Shown in pieces: positions 45,344-55,829 of a DNA stretch of 64,000 bases. Every line of letters begins with the position of its first letter. Positions within the stretch are counted from its first letter, which is position 1. The stretch spans positions 620,001 through 684,000 of the forward strand of contig JAKMXF010000133.1 of assembly GCA_024704765.1 (NCBI GenBank), read 5' to 3'. This stretch comes from Oopsacas minuta. Lineage: Eukaryota > Porifera > Hexactinellida > Lyssacinosida > Leucopsacidae. Both the position numbers and the translations under genes were made by a program. Below the pieces are notes generated by a model. That model was given only the letters and a program-made list of their open reading frames with translations, was not told the DNA's origin and made no database searches.

Positions 45344-47770
45344 TTATGATCTAGAGGTGTGGATATATGTATCTATACTCTTCAGGACATCATTCAATGT
45401 GTGCTGTACAAAATTACTGAGAAATATGTTAGAGTAGAACCATAACGAAAATATCTCAAATTTCGCGGCTAAATAAACCAATACCGGGTGGACATATGAT
45501 AGAATAAAACTTGAAAATCCAACTAGTGTATTCAGGAGCAGGTTCATAAGACGAGGCAGTGTATATTCCATAAATAGTTTGATCTCTCTCCAACTAATTG
45601 CTAGTTGTACACCACTCCACTCCCTAGCAACGCCGAGGAATTCGATCACTTGAGGGAACCTTTTCGCAAAAGTATCTTGTGCAATTATAATCACCGGAAG
45701 GATACCTACGTCATCAAGAAACCTGCCAAAGAACGTTACTCTAATCGTTTCGTGAGTTGCAATATCGACAAAAAGCGCAGAGAGAAAGAAAATAAATGAA
45801 AACCAGAATACACGTCTGAACCAACTAACTTTCTTAACTTGTTCAACAACTCTTATCTTAGTGCTCTCCTTCTCCATGATTAGAAGCATGTCTAATGTTT
45901 GTCTATACTCTTCAGAGGCGTGATTTTCCGCGAATAACGGGTTAAGCTCGTTAGTTAACTCCTCTCTAAGACCTGAGAATAAGTTGAGACTTGAATTTGA
46001 TTGTTTAACACCCTCTTTCTTAATATTAATCTTATTAAGAGCATCAACAGTCTGTTCCTTCATATCTACCATATACCTAAGCAATAAGTTAGTAGCTTTA
46101 AGCTTGGATAGAATATCTCTACACCAGAGCTTTGTACAGTGACTATCACAGGTTATACACGCATACAAGCAATGTATATATTGATTATGTAGAAATGTGG
46201 AACCCTTGCTGTTGAGATGGAGTAGTAGATTATTGAAATGACCTCTCAGTGTGTTCTGCGGTTCATATTGGTACACATAAAATTGTAATAATTTACAAAC
46301 TCTTGAGAATTCGTGTTTAATCTCATCACTAGCATTATTATCATGCAGCTTAGCAAATGCAATGAGGATATCAGTATGTTCATATGGCTTAACTATCTGT
46401 CTAGGTATCTCTGTACCAATTGATTTATGATAAGCTAACAAGTTAGATAAAGAGTTCCACACACATCTATGTACATCTCTAGCAGCCTGGCCTAGCAATA
46501 CAGGGAACATAGCATCAATCCACAATGAGAAAGTAGGTAGAAGAGTATTAATGTTATACACAGCCCATAAGATAGATAGACATATTTTATTGTTAGAAGC
46601 ATATGATCGTATTAGTTCAGGAATTTTCTTACAGTAGCTTACTACAGGGTGATATCTCTGTACACAAATAGCTTTTAACATTATCCTTACTCCATAAGTA
46701 GGTGTGTCTTTGTTCAGAGCTGGTATTAGTTCTTCTCTTATACATTGTATAAACAGGAATTCTAGCACTCTGTCAGATTGATTTTCTAGTGCTTGTAACA
46801 GGATCTAGAGATGTAGAGAAAGGATTGATATGAACTCTGGATATGATAAACACCGTATTATCTCGAATAATAGCTGGGGCGATTATAAATTTCAATTTTT
46901 GTAAACACATTTATTTCTATATAATCAAACCCATGTGTTTACATTATGTGTAATTAGCCTCATTACCTAACAAACAGTCTATAAATCAAAAATATAGGAG
47001 AAATGACGATTCACTGTAAGCAGTTATTAGCTTTTAGGAGCCTCGGGGGCTTGTTTTCGAGGTAATACAGTAATTATAGTTAATAGCAGTGTTGCCATAG
47101 ATAAACAAATATTCTGGATTTGGCATAATTTGACTTTTGGTAAGAACTTAGAATGAAATTTTCAATTTTGTGGGCGCATCATCTGGCAACACTAGTTGTT
47201 TAATAGTAAGCAAGTGATTCAGTATAGGTAGTTAGGTACACATAATGTGAATATTGGATCGAGTAATACCTGTCTAATTTCGTTAGAGAGAGCTGAGAAG
47301 GGGAACAAACTATCCTGTGGATCCATCAGAGGTCCGTATTGCTTGGGGTCAGCTTCTAAATGAGACTGTAAGAATCTTACCACATCTCTCAACCATACTT
47401 CACTATCAAATTTCTTGCTCTGTCGTTCAATATATGAACTGAGTTCTTTAGCTTTGATAGAAGGTAGTAGCTCTTCAAATCTCGGTCTAGGGGGTGGAGG
47501 AGGTTCCTGTGGAGCTTTCTTCTTCTTCTTCATGTCTTGTGTTTCAGATTTCTTCCTCTGACTGAGATCAGGATCTGTATCTCCATGTAGTGTGAGAGCA
47601 TTAAACTTGGATACAGCTCCTTCTAAAGGGTCTCTCTTTTGAGGACGATGTGCATTAGGATTGAAGTTAGACTTCTTCTTGCCTGTAGGAGCATCTCTTA
47701 TCTTACCTCCTTTCTCAACCTGTTTCCATCCCTGAGGATTGTTTGAGAACTCTCTCGGTTCAAGAGACAT
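45344..47770 (-). CDS. TMEM214: TMEM214, ER membrane protein, two exons
   Basis: Exons are 47770-47270 and 46804-45344 with a phase-0 GT-AG intron of 465 bp; total 653 residues. The N-terminal exon is basic and Pro-rich (GWKQVEKGGKIRDAPTGKKK; EEPPPPP-like run) and carries the family motif SIKAKELSSYIERQSKKFDS. Exon 2 is a helical-repeat body (AICVQRYHPVVSYCKKIPEL; WLDAMFP-like) followed by two membrane segments (WFRRVFWFSFIFFLSALFVD and a segment near the C-terminus). TMEM214 is an ER-resident protein that in mammals recruits procaspase-4 during ER stress. Length is near the human protein (689). Intact. Confidence 0.9.
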
Positions 47771-48085
47771 CTATTAATAGTATCAAATAGAATAACAACA
47801 AATTCTTGTTTATTTAGGAGATACATTTATTTGTTGATTGTATAACACATGTATAATAAACTACTGATAACTCAGAATTCAATGTTTCGAATCCATTTCA
47901 AAGATTATAATATAAGTCAATAACTTGAATTTACAAGTAGAATCCATTGTTAATGCAATATGAGGTCAAATAGGATAGCTTGAAAATTGATTGAACTAAA
48001 GCCAGAGGCGATCTATGATTGTGGCCCGTAAGGCGGAGCCTAATATTTAAAGTGGCCCGTAGATTTAAAAGTTTGAGCACCCTTG
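47771..48085. mobile_element. Intergenic region with hAT-like remnant
   Basis: The part at about 48010-48085 reads, in reverse, CAAGGGTGCTCAAACTTTTA followed by CGGGCCAC twice, the signature of hAT-type MITE ends. The rest is unmarked AT-rich spacer. Confidence 0.45.
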
Positions 48086-48086
48086 C

Positions 48087-48585
48087 ATTAGAATACAATC
48101 TTAGCGTACTAGGTACTAAGGCATTAGTCGATCGTGTTAAGCAAGATCACGATCCCGATCTTAGCTGAAATTATGATCAGCGATCTCGATCAAGATCCTT
48201 ATCTCAAAAAGGATCACGATCCTGATCTCGATCATTTTTCCGATCGTTTGTGTAATATTCAATACATATATTTTTGATAGTTACATCATTTCTTATGCCA
48301 AAAGAAACTTAGGTGGAGAATCAACGCATTCTACGAACGAATATTACTGATTGTTGAACACAAATTTGGGACAATTACCTAAGTAAAAAAAACGCTAATA
48401 ATAGTAGCATTCAAAGTATACAAATGATCGAAATTTTTTGTGCAAAAAAGGATCGCGATCTTACATCCGATCCTTAATAAAACAATGATCGCCAATCGTC
48501 GCCAGATCGTCAAAAAAGTATCGCGATCGTGATCGAGCGATCAATGATCTTAATACCCTATTAGGTACTAATGCTAAGATTTGGG
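48087..48585. repeat. GATC-rich foldback element
   Basis: A 500-bp block enriched in GATC and CGATC words at both ends (gatcacgatcccgatc near 48145; gatcgtgatcgagcgatc near 48525) with an AT-rich centre. The borders show similar words (atcttagcg...ggtactaag; ggtactaatgctaagat). The two ends can pair, so it resembles a foldback or hAT-type MITE. It has no coding frame. Confidence 0.55.
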
Positions 48586-48821
48586 ACAGGGACGTAGGAA
48601 GCAAAAAATTATTGGTATGGCGAGCGCTGCACCTGCCGTACCGTCTCCTACGGCCGGGTACCGGCCCTGTGGGTTAGTGTAAACTGTGAAATATATGGTC
48701 AAGGTAGCTAAAAGTCACTCAGTGATGGGTTTTTAAGCCATGTGATTATTCGAGTATCAAAATTGATTAACAATAATTTCGGCGAACGCTTTTGTTAAGA
48801 TGACATACAGCTACGAACAGT

Positions 48822-48920
48822 AGACTCCGCGAAATGTTTAGGATCCCTCTGGGACCAGGCTATTTTGAGCTGAATTAACCGTAATACAGGTATTGGCTCG
48901 GTTAACTAGAGCATTTTAAC
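48822..48920. mobile_element. Old MITE copy related to 62699-62834
   Basis: It shares agactccg, ggaccaggctatttt and a gaattaaccgtaatacaggtattggc block with the element at 62699. Its right end is lost or diverged. Confidence 0.5.
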
Positions 48921-49110
48921 ACTATTTGCATGGTTTCGTTCCTTGATAAGTGATCCGATGGACTGGTGACTCAATTAGAGGAGTATACTGTATATTGTAA
49001 TTTCAAATCCCTATATCACACAAGCTATTTCAAAGTTATTAAACAGTTTCAATAAACTAACTATAACACCATATCTATTGAATCAACACAAACAAACATA
49101 TACTCATACA

Positions 49111-49902
49111 TCACACAATAGCTTCTAAATCTCTAGCATACTCAAAACACTTAGACAATATCTCCATAGCAGGAACAGATTGTCCTTGCTTCTCCTCTTT
49201 GGAAATAAAACTAAAATAATTCCCTTCTAATACCCAACCATGTTTCTCTCCGAATTCCCTCATATCTTCATCATCACTGACGTATAGCATCTTTCTAGCC
49301 TCAGATAGACTCAGAGTAGAATAGCTATGTAGTATACAAGATACTATCTCTTCTCTAACCGTTTCTAACAAAATATCTACAAACAGTCTGTAGTAAGGAG
49401 CAGGGACATTGTCTCTAGATAGGAATACTTTATTATAACTCCCTTCCATTAGGAATTGCTCTAGGTGTATAGGATGACAGAGGTATACATCAGTTAACAG
49501 CTGTTCAGGAGGTAGGAGTTCTATTTCTGTATGAAAATCTGAAAGCTTGTTTCTAGCTAGCAGAGATAATAAATTAAGACCCATCAGCTGATTAGCATAT
49601 GGAGATGGTTCTAGGAGAGATTTGTAATCTAAGTAGTAGTGTTTCAGTTGAGCCATGTAGTGCTCGAATCCTGATATATCTCTCTTCTCTATAGAAGCCA
49701 TAGCTCCTATCTCTAGCATTTCTCTAGCTAGCAGCAAGCCCTGAGGCTCTGATCCCACCCCTTGTGTTTCTGTGGGTAGGAAGGATACCTCTAGGAGAGA
49801 TACCTTTAGCTCATCAAGGAGTTGGTCTATCAGAGGGAGATTGTGTGGAGATCTGTTCCATGTTTTTCGGAGTTTCTCACAGATTGATTTAGATTTATCC
49901 AT
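49111..49902 (-). CDS. PSMD8: 26S proteasome regulatory subunit Rpn12/PSMD8
   Basis: I prefer the start MDKSKSICEK (49902), which matches the family, over an in-frame codon at 49959; this gives 263 residues. The chain aligns throughout with PSMD8: ILEIGA-like LLAREMLEIGAMASIEKRDI, YMAQLKHYYLDYKSLL, MGLNLLSLLARNKLSDFHTE, the hallmark LEQFLMEGSYNKVFLSRDN, FVDILLETVREEI and the PCI end SKCFEYARDLEAIV. Rpn12 is a lid subunit of the 19S particle in nucleus and cytosol. Length is close to the yeast and animal proteins. Intact and intronless. Confidence 0.95.
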   Translation of the reverse strand: MDKSKSICEKLRKTWNRSPHNLPLIDQLLDELKVSLLEVSFLPTETQGVGSEPQGLLLAREMLEIGAMASIEKRDISGFEHYMAQLKHYYLDYKSLLEPSPYANQLMGLNLLSLLARNKLSDFHTEIELLPPEQLLTDVYLCHPIHLEQFLMEGSYNKVFLSRDNVPAPYYRLFVDILLETVREEIVSCILHSYSTLSLSEARKMLYVSDDEDMREFGEKHGWVLEGNYFSFISKEEKQGQSVPAMEILSKCFEYARDLEAIV

Positions 49903-49959
49903 AGCTAGACTAGTCAATTTTTGATGTGGAATAATTTGTAAACAGTTTAGGCATTTCAC

Positions 49960-50627
49960 CTGACTATTATGTACATTTATGCCCGCACAGTTGCATGCAC
50001 AAAGTAAAGTTCAATCGTGAATACCCATGCAATAGAACCGTATGAAAATTTTTTGAAGGAAATTGTTCCATGCAAATGCAGCACAAAAATTTACATTTTC
50101 ATACAAAAATTGTACCGTGTGTGTTGCGATTGTTATATTATTTGTATCAATCGTGTATGTTGGGCTTCATAACCAGAATTGATTATAATATAAGGATCAG
50201 CATCTATGACTTTGTGATCATAAAATGTTGAAGATATTAAAACAATATCAACAACGATCATTACGATAGAGAGTCATCATTTCCTTAGAAAATAATCTCG
50301 CCATGTCAAGTGCACAGTTGTATGATTTGAAAAGTAAATGGTTTGGTATTATTGAAAGCTGTGTTATAGCAGGTCCTATACTCTAAACGATTTGAATATA
50401 TTTAAATCATACTACGAATTGCGAAAAATACAAAAATATGAAATAACATCGTCTCATAACCAAATTCCCTATAAGATGCTGCCCTATAAATACCAGTATG
50501 ATCAACATATACACAAATAAAATAATATCAAAATTGTAGACTAATAAATCTTAATTCCATTAACGAATAAACATCCAAAATTAGACTACTAATAATTTAA
50601 TAATTCCAGCAGTATTTGTATATTTAA
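49960..50627. other. Intergenic region
   Basis: An AT-rich spacer upstream of PSMD8. No repeat or gene can be supported. Confidence 0.45.
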
Positions 50628-51176
50628 TTAATCCTCACCCGGTGGCACAGTGTCCTCTATCTTACGTATAAATCTAATATACAACTCAGTCTTATCATCA
50701 CCTCTCAAAACATCTTGTAGGAACTTTACTTCTACCTCTAGATGTACAACTTCAAGAGCCCCTCTTAATACTCCACATAATATATTAGCATACCATAGAG
50801 AAGCATGTTCGGGTGGTAATTCTACAAACTCAGCTAGGGGGTTGTGATCGAAGAAAAGCGAGCAAGATCGATCACTTGGATTCCATTTATCCACAACTGG
50901 CACAAAGCCTAGATAGTTCTTGAACCCAAATTTCGCGATTACGTCTGCGGTTTCTCTGAACTCTACACATTTAGTTTGAGGGTATCTAGCCAGGAAATCA
51001 TCAGCTAATCTCAAGCCTATATTATATCCCATTTTATCCAGCTGTGTATTAATCTCATCATTATCCTCATAGTCCTGGATCAGCTGAGCTACAAGAGATC
51101 CATAGGTCAGTAAGAACAGCTCAGTACCTACCTTCTTGGTGAATGCTTCACTGTATGATGCTTTTAGACGTGCCAT
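50628..51176 (-). CDS. TRAPPC3: TRAPP complex subunit 3 (Bet3)
   Basis: The 182-residue intronless protein matches TRAPPC3 along its whole length: ELFLLTYGSLVAQLIQDYED, LDKMGYNIGLRLADDFLARY, the conserved Cys at position 70 (the palmitoylated/channel cysteine), FRETADVIAKFGFKNYLG, ANILCGVLRGALEVVHLEVE and FIRKIEDTVPPGED. It is a core subunit of TRAPP, the Rab1 exchange factor and ER-Golgi tether. Confidence 0.96.
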   Translation of the reverse strand: MARLKASYSEAFTKKVGTELFLLTYGSLVAQLIQDYEDNDEINTQLDKMGYNIGLRLADDFLARYPQTKCVEFRETADVIAKFGFKNYLGFVPVVDKWNPSDRSCSLFFDHNPLAEFVELPPEHASLWYANILCGVLRGALEVVHLEVEVKFLQDVLRGDDKTELYIRFIRKIEDTVPPGED

Positions 51177-51408
51177 GCTAGAATAATAATTTGAATTTAA
51201 ATTTAAGGGAAATAGAAACTCCTTTTATATCGAAACTCTTCGATAAACCGAATTTCGATAATAGCGGGTGCAGAAATCCCGGGTGGATACAAATCATAAT
51301 CTACATTCGAACCGTAATCCATTTTCCACACGAACATAATCCATATCCAATCGATATCCATTGGGAATACGAATATTAAAATCACATCCATGAAATCGAT
51401 AAATTTCA

Positions 51409-51680
51409 TGAATATGATAGATATGATAGATATGATGGATATGATGGATATGATAGATATGATGGATATGATGGATATGATGGATATGATAGATATGATA
51501 GATATGATGGATATGATAGATATGATGGATATGATAGATATGATGGATATGATGGATATGATGGATATGATAGATATGATAGATATGATGGATATGATAG
51601 ATATGATAGATATGATGGATATGATGGATATGATAGATATGATAGATATGATAGATGATAGATATGATAGATGATGGATA
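51409..51680. repeat. 9-bp minisatellite (ATATGATAG/ATATGATGG)n
   Basis: About 30 tandem copies of a 9-mer that alternates between two variants (atatgatag and atatgatgg). It is open in several frames on both strands, giving artefactual repeats of Asp-Met or Ile-Ser-Ile. It lies between TRAPPC3 and the PTP gene. The flanks (caatggatat, gaatccaaat) show related degenerate copies. Confidence 0.95.
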
Positions 51681-51780
51681 TGATGGATTCCTTTGGACTT
51701 TAGAGAATCCAAATCCATTATCCATAATCCATTCGGCCCCTCAGGGCGGGTGTAAGTTAATTATAAAGGGTGTTTAGAGG

Positions 51781-51850
51781 TCATTTTATTTCGATAATTT
51801 GATATAACCGCTTTTATATCTTAGTTCGGTAAAACGGGAGTTCACTATTA
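51781..51850. mobile_element. MITE half-copy (CAGTcAACTCC family)
   Basis: tttcgataatttgatataac, then gttcggtaaaacgggagttcac: the right-end signature of the family at 10103/23609. Its left end may be the diverged cgaaactcttcgataaaccg near 51231, pushed away by expansion of the minisatellite between them. Confidence 0.4.
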
Positions 51851-52057
51851 CAAGTTGTAATTAAAATAATTAAGAGGAAGGAAGGATATTTAAAATCTCT
51901 ATAATGAGAATAATAATCAGAGGTAGCCAGTAATAATACTTTCTAATGACGTAATTATCCCAATTCAGATATGAAGCGGAAGAAAGGCATGATATTATGA
52001 TACTCAGTGAAATGTACAAAAAGGGATATTAATAACATTATTCATTTTTTTGAAATT

Positions 52058-53233
52058 TTACTCATTTCTCTTCTTCTTCTTAACATCTTCCTTGTTTCCA
52101 ACAGCAGAATCTTCATGAGACCTTTTCAAAGTTAAATATGTTTTAATTCCATCTCCATCCTTTAAAAGCCGCTTCAAACCATGAATAACACAAGCATAAG
52201 AGAATCTCAGCTGTTCTTTACTCTGTATACACCCAAACCTCTGACTCCTCATTTCTAACAGAGTATCTTGAATAGTAATACTGTCACAGCTGTTAGCTCG
52301 CTCTGCAATTAGTAGACATGAGTCAATCAGTATAAATGCACCAGATCGACCTACTCCAGCACTGCAATGAATTACAGCTGGAGATTGTGAATTGTGTAGG
52401 ATTCCTGTTGCCCTGACAACGGATAAGAACGTAAGGAATGAGTTTAGAGATACAGGAGCTCCAAAATCAGGCCAAACAGTATACTGAAAATGTGTTAAAA
52501 ACCGCGGTTTTGATTCTGACACACACTCCAATTTAAATGTAGATATATAATAGTTCTTCTCTTCCTCTCTACTTTCACAAGTTACTCTGATTTTACCAAA
52601 CTTCACAAATTGTCCTGGAGAGGTAGGGTAATAAGAATAACATTTCTGCATTCCTCTCTCAACCAATTTATTCAGCATTACAATACCACATGATTCCACC
52701 TGCCATACCATAGACCAGAAATGTTCACAGGTTTCTGACAGAGGTGCTTGCGTCATAATATATCTAGTATTAGCTTTGTCTATCTTGACATAATTAGCAT
52801 TTATATAATCTGTATTAGCTAAGCCATTTAGTACAACTCTTGTATTATCATTGGGAAGAATATTAGAATATCTATTCAAATGTTCGTTATCAGGTTGTTG
52901 TGATATAGAACATGAAGGTCTTGATTCATTTGATATATCATTCAAGCGTGAATAGAGAAGAGACCATCCCAAACCTTGACTTCTCTCTTTTTCTATATAC
53001 TCATCTTCTAATCTGCTAGCGCTTTTATCACAGATTGGTAGAGAATCCTTAGAATAATTCGGAATAGGTTTTTCTATAGGAACCGTCAATTTTATGTCCA
53101 TGTGATTAGGTTTATGTTTCTCAAACGTGTTTTGGATAATAGCATCTGTATTGGTAATACAGTCATTCGTATGAGAAGATTCTTCTATATTGTCATTAGA
53201 ATATAATACAATTGATTTTTGTTCCTTGCTCAT
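52058..53233 (-). CDS. Non-receptor protein tyrosine phosphatase (PTP1B/TCPTP-like)
   Basis: I place the start at MSKEQKSIVLYS (53233; 391 residues); an in-frame codon at 53359 would add 42 mostly hydrophobic residues. The catalytic domain is complete: the pTyr loop LNRYSNILPNDNTRVVL, DYINANYVK, TQAPLSETCEHFWSMVWQ, the WPD loop WPDFGAP, the P-loop HCSAGVGRSG with catalytic Cys and Arg, and the Q-loop QSKEQLRFSYACVIHG. The domain sits at the C-terminus after a 110-residue polar N-terminus, followed by a basic tail (KKKKRN) that could be a nuclear signal. It dephosphorylates tyrosine in cytosolic or nuclear proteins. Subfamily closest to PTPN1/PTPN2 by eye. Confidence 0.9.
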   Translation of the reverse strand: MSKEQKSIVLYSNDNIEESSHTNDCITNTDAIIQNTFEKHKPNHMDIKLTVPIEKPIPNYSKDSLPICDKSASRLEDEYIEKERSQGLGWSLLYSRLNDISNESRPSCSISQQPDNEHLNRYSNILPNDNTRVVLNGLANTDYINANYVKIDKANTRYIMTQAPLSETCEHFWSMVWQVESCGIVMLNKLVERGMQKCYSYYPTSPGQFVKFGKIRVTCESREEEKNYYISTFKLECVSESKPRFLTHFQYTVWPDFGAPVSLNSFLTFLSVVRATGILHNSQSPAVIHCSAGVGRSGAFILIDSCLLIAERANSCDSITIQDTLLEMRSQRFGCIQSKEQLRFSYACVIHGLKRLLKDGDGIKTYLTLKRSHEDSAVGNKEDVKKKKRNE

Positions 53234-53720
53234 GTTATATAAATCTGTATAAATATAGTATTCGGATAGTAAATTTATGAATATCGCGATTTTTACCAGA
53301 TATACTGTTTGAAATTGTTTTTTCACTTTCCCAAAAATTGAATAAAAAAACGATTCCAACTGTATTATCTGTTCTATAGTAATATGTGTAGTATACTGAA
53401 TAAATAAAGAGAGGACAGAATTCCGAGTTAATCCAACATTTATGTACTAAATTGTTGAATGCGATTTGTTGCAGAAATAGAACCTGTTCTATTTTCGTGC
53501 AAAGATGTTGCTTGAAAACGTTGCATGCACCTTGGTTGAATATGCCTTTTTGGATACAATAAAATGCAACAAAGCTGTGTATGGTAGACAATCCAGTATC
53601 ATAGTTAAGGAAATTCGATATTTCTTAGAAATGGATATTTAGCACCTAATGCTCAAAATTTCTCAAATATACTTTCCTAATAAATATTCTAATTTCAATA
53701 TTATCGGATAGATCGAAGAA
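53234..53720. other. Divergent promoter region
   Basis: It lies between the PTP gene (-) and the Arg/Asp-Gly repeat gene (+) and should hold both promoters. No motif stands out. Confidence 0.4.
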
Positions 53721-55040
53721 ATGGCGAGCATAGCAGTGAAAAGGAACTTTATTGAACAAATCGACGAGACTAGAAAGAAGATTCGAGACAGCTTCAAGAG
53801 GTCACATGAAGCTCTACAACTAAGAGAGAATTGCCTCCTTTCTCGTGTTGATCAAGTAGAGGATAACTATAACAGCAAACATCAAGGAATGAATACATTG
53901 GTTGAGGCTTTGGAGAAAAACAAATCGTTCAGCGCAGAAATATTAAATTCAAATGTACTAGCAGATACTCATATAGGAGTAGAAGCACTGATAAATAAGA
54001 AAATCGAAGAATTATATTTATCAGTTGATACAAACAGCATTGAGTTTGTGTGGAACAATCAATTCGAGAATGACATAGAACAGCTAGGGAGTATTAAGCT
54101 AAACAGTCAGACTATCATATCTCCCACCCAAACCCCTCCTCAAGCGAATCCTATACTTGATTACATGGATAAACAGCAGCCTACTGCTTACTGTAAGGAA
54201 TATTCAGATAAAAAAGCTCCAAGCAAACTGAATGCTTACAGAGGAGGCTATAAGGGAGGCAGAAACATAGATAGGGGAGGTTTGGGTGATAGAAAGAGAG
54301 ATCAAGATGGTGTTAGAGAAGTGTTTGGAGATAGAAACATAGGTAGGGAAAGTTTGGGGGATAGGAATAGGGATCGAGGCGGTCGTAGAGATAGAATCGG
54401 AGATAGAGACAGGGATATAGGAGGTTATAGGGAAGGCTTTGGAGACAGGAACAAAAACCGAGCAATGTCTAGAAGAGAGTTTGGAGATCGAGACACAGAT
54501 CGAGAAGGTTCTAGGAGAGAGTTCGGAGATAGGGACAGAGTTCGAGGAGGTCATAGGAGAGAGTCTAGAAATAGGGACAAAGATGGTAACGATCGTAGAG
54601 ATGGGTTTGGAGAGAGGAACATAGGTATGGAAAGTTTGGGAGAAAGGAATAGGGATAGAGACAGTTGTAGAGATAGATTTAGAGATAGAGACAGAGCTCG
54701 AGAAGGTTCTAGGAGAGAGTCTGGAGATAAAGACAAAGATGGTAACGGTCGTAGAGATAGAATTGGAGATAGAGACAGGGATATAGGAGGTTATAGGGGA
54801 GGCTTTGGGGGCAGGAGCATAGGTAGATTTGCAGATAGAGACAGGGATATAGGAGGCTTGGGAGACAGGAACAAAAATCCAGAAATTCCTGTGAGAGATT
54901 TTGGATATCGGGACAGAGCTCGAGAAGGTTATAGGGGAGGCCTCAGAGATCGAAACAGAGATGGTAATGGTCCTAGAGAAGGGCTTGGAGATAGGAATTC
55001 GTCTACCTCAACTATATTTAGTTATCAAGCTGCACCATAG
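53721..55040 (+). CDS. Coiled-coil protein with long Arg/Asp/Gly repeat domain
   Basis: A 439-residue intronless protein. Residues 1-135 form a coiled coil of the same type as in the NADAR cluster: one long helix starting IAVKRNFIEQIDETRKKIRD and ending in the signature SIEFVWNNQFENDIEQLGSI (compare VEFEWNRKYAREANEIGKL). Residues 175-430 consist of some 20 degenerate repeats of about 12 residues, made of Gly, Asp, Arg and Asn (units like GGYREGFGDRNKNR, GDRDRDIGGYRGGFG). Such mixed-charge RD/RGG segments drive condensates and bind RNA in other proteins. It is on the opposite strand to its neighbours. I know no named family. The repeats are encoded by a DNA minisatellite of about 36 bp. Confidence 0.75.
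   Translation: MASIAVKRNFIEQIDETRKKIRDSFKRSHEALQLRENCLLSRVDQVEDNYNSKHQGMNTLVEALEKNKSFSAEILNSNVLADTHIGVEALINKKIEELYLSVDTNSIEFVWNNQFENDIEQLGSIKLNSQTIISPTQTPPQANPILDYMDKQQPTAYCKEYSDKKAPSKLNAYRGGYKGGRNIDRGGLGDRKRDQDGVREVFGDRNIGRESLGDRNRDRGGRRDRIGDRDRDIGGYREGFGDRNKNRAMSRREFGDRDTDREGSRREFGDRDRVRGGHRRESRNRDKDGNDRRDGFGERNIGMESLGERNRDRDSCRDRFRDRDRAREGSRRESGDKDKDGNGRRDRIGDRDRDIGGYRGGFGGRSIGRFADRDRDIGGLGDRNKNPEIPVRDFGYRDRAREGYRGGLRDRNRDGNGPREGLGDRNSSTSTIFSYQAAP
54236..54985. repeat. Coding minisatellite, period about 36 bp
   Basis: Degenerate tandem units (gagatagagacagggatata; ggaggttatagg) encode the Arg/Asp/Gly repeats. Units are most alike within 54370-54430 and 54760-54830, suggesting recent internal duplication. 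Confidence 0.7.
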
Positions 55041-55829
55041 ATACATACTTGGGTGCAGTTATACATATACTATGTGAAGTAGTAGTTCTGTTGAATTCTA
55101 ATTTTGACATTCTATTTTCTATATACGTATAGTGTATTTCGTATTGTCGTTCTGATTACATTAGGTATTGTCATATGACTAGCAACCGAAAGCTACAAGT
55201 ATTAAACCAATTTTTCATACAAAGATGCCAGAGAACGTGTAAAATATTTTGTTTATTCCAAAGAATCGCCAAACTGGAATACTTATATAGCGGATTGTAA
55301 CAACAATCGTATAGAAGTATACACAGGGCTATCTCTTTAAATTCAGTGAGAAGATGAACCAACCTATAAGCATCTGCATATCTCAAAATAAACTGTTTGT
55401 TACACAATTGTAATATCATTCCATTAAAAAGTATGCGCTAAGATTAAGAGTGTTGGTAGTAGATGGAATGGAGAAGTTCAGATTTACAATCCACGCAATC
55501 TAGATATCTGAGCAATGATAAATTTCAAATCTTAACTAATAAATAATAATCAATACCGGTAGTTGTTTTCATTTGTTTGTTTGTTTGTCCAATTTGACTG
55601 GACCTGTGTTTATGTATGTCTGACAAAGCAACACTTGTGGCCTCTAATAACGTATCATGAAGTTCTACAAGATATACCATAAAGGCTATAATAAAACACA
55701 ACAATTTGGCGATTATCTCGATTTAGTAAATAAGCTGATTTATTAAAAGCATAGCATAGCATTCATGGAGGGTGTTTAAGCAGGAAATGAGCTAAAATAA
55801 CAAATAATCGATAATTATTAAAATACAAT
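55041..55829. other. Intergenic region
   Basis: It lies between convergent genes. It holds a short GTTTGTTT tract near 55572-55588. The minus-strand frame at 55171-55419 has no recognisable domain. No gene can be supported. Confidence 0.45.

Noticed and set aside
51409-51680. CRISPR-like array
   Set aside because: The units are contiguous 9-mers without spacers, and the window is eukaryotic.
51203-51725. Open frames with Ile-Ser-Ile, His-Ile or Asp-Met repeats
   Set aside because: They are translations of the 9-bp minisatellite with no conserved sequence outside it.
53235-53591. 118-codon minus-strand open frame upstream of the PTP
   Set aside because: Overlaps the PTP 5' region in another frame and shows no domain.
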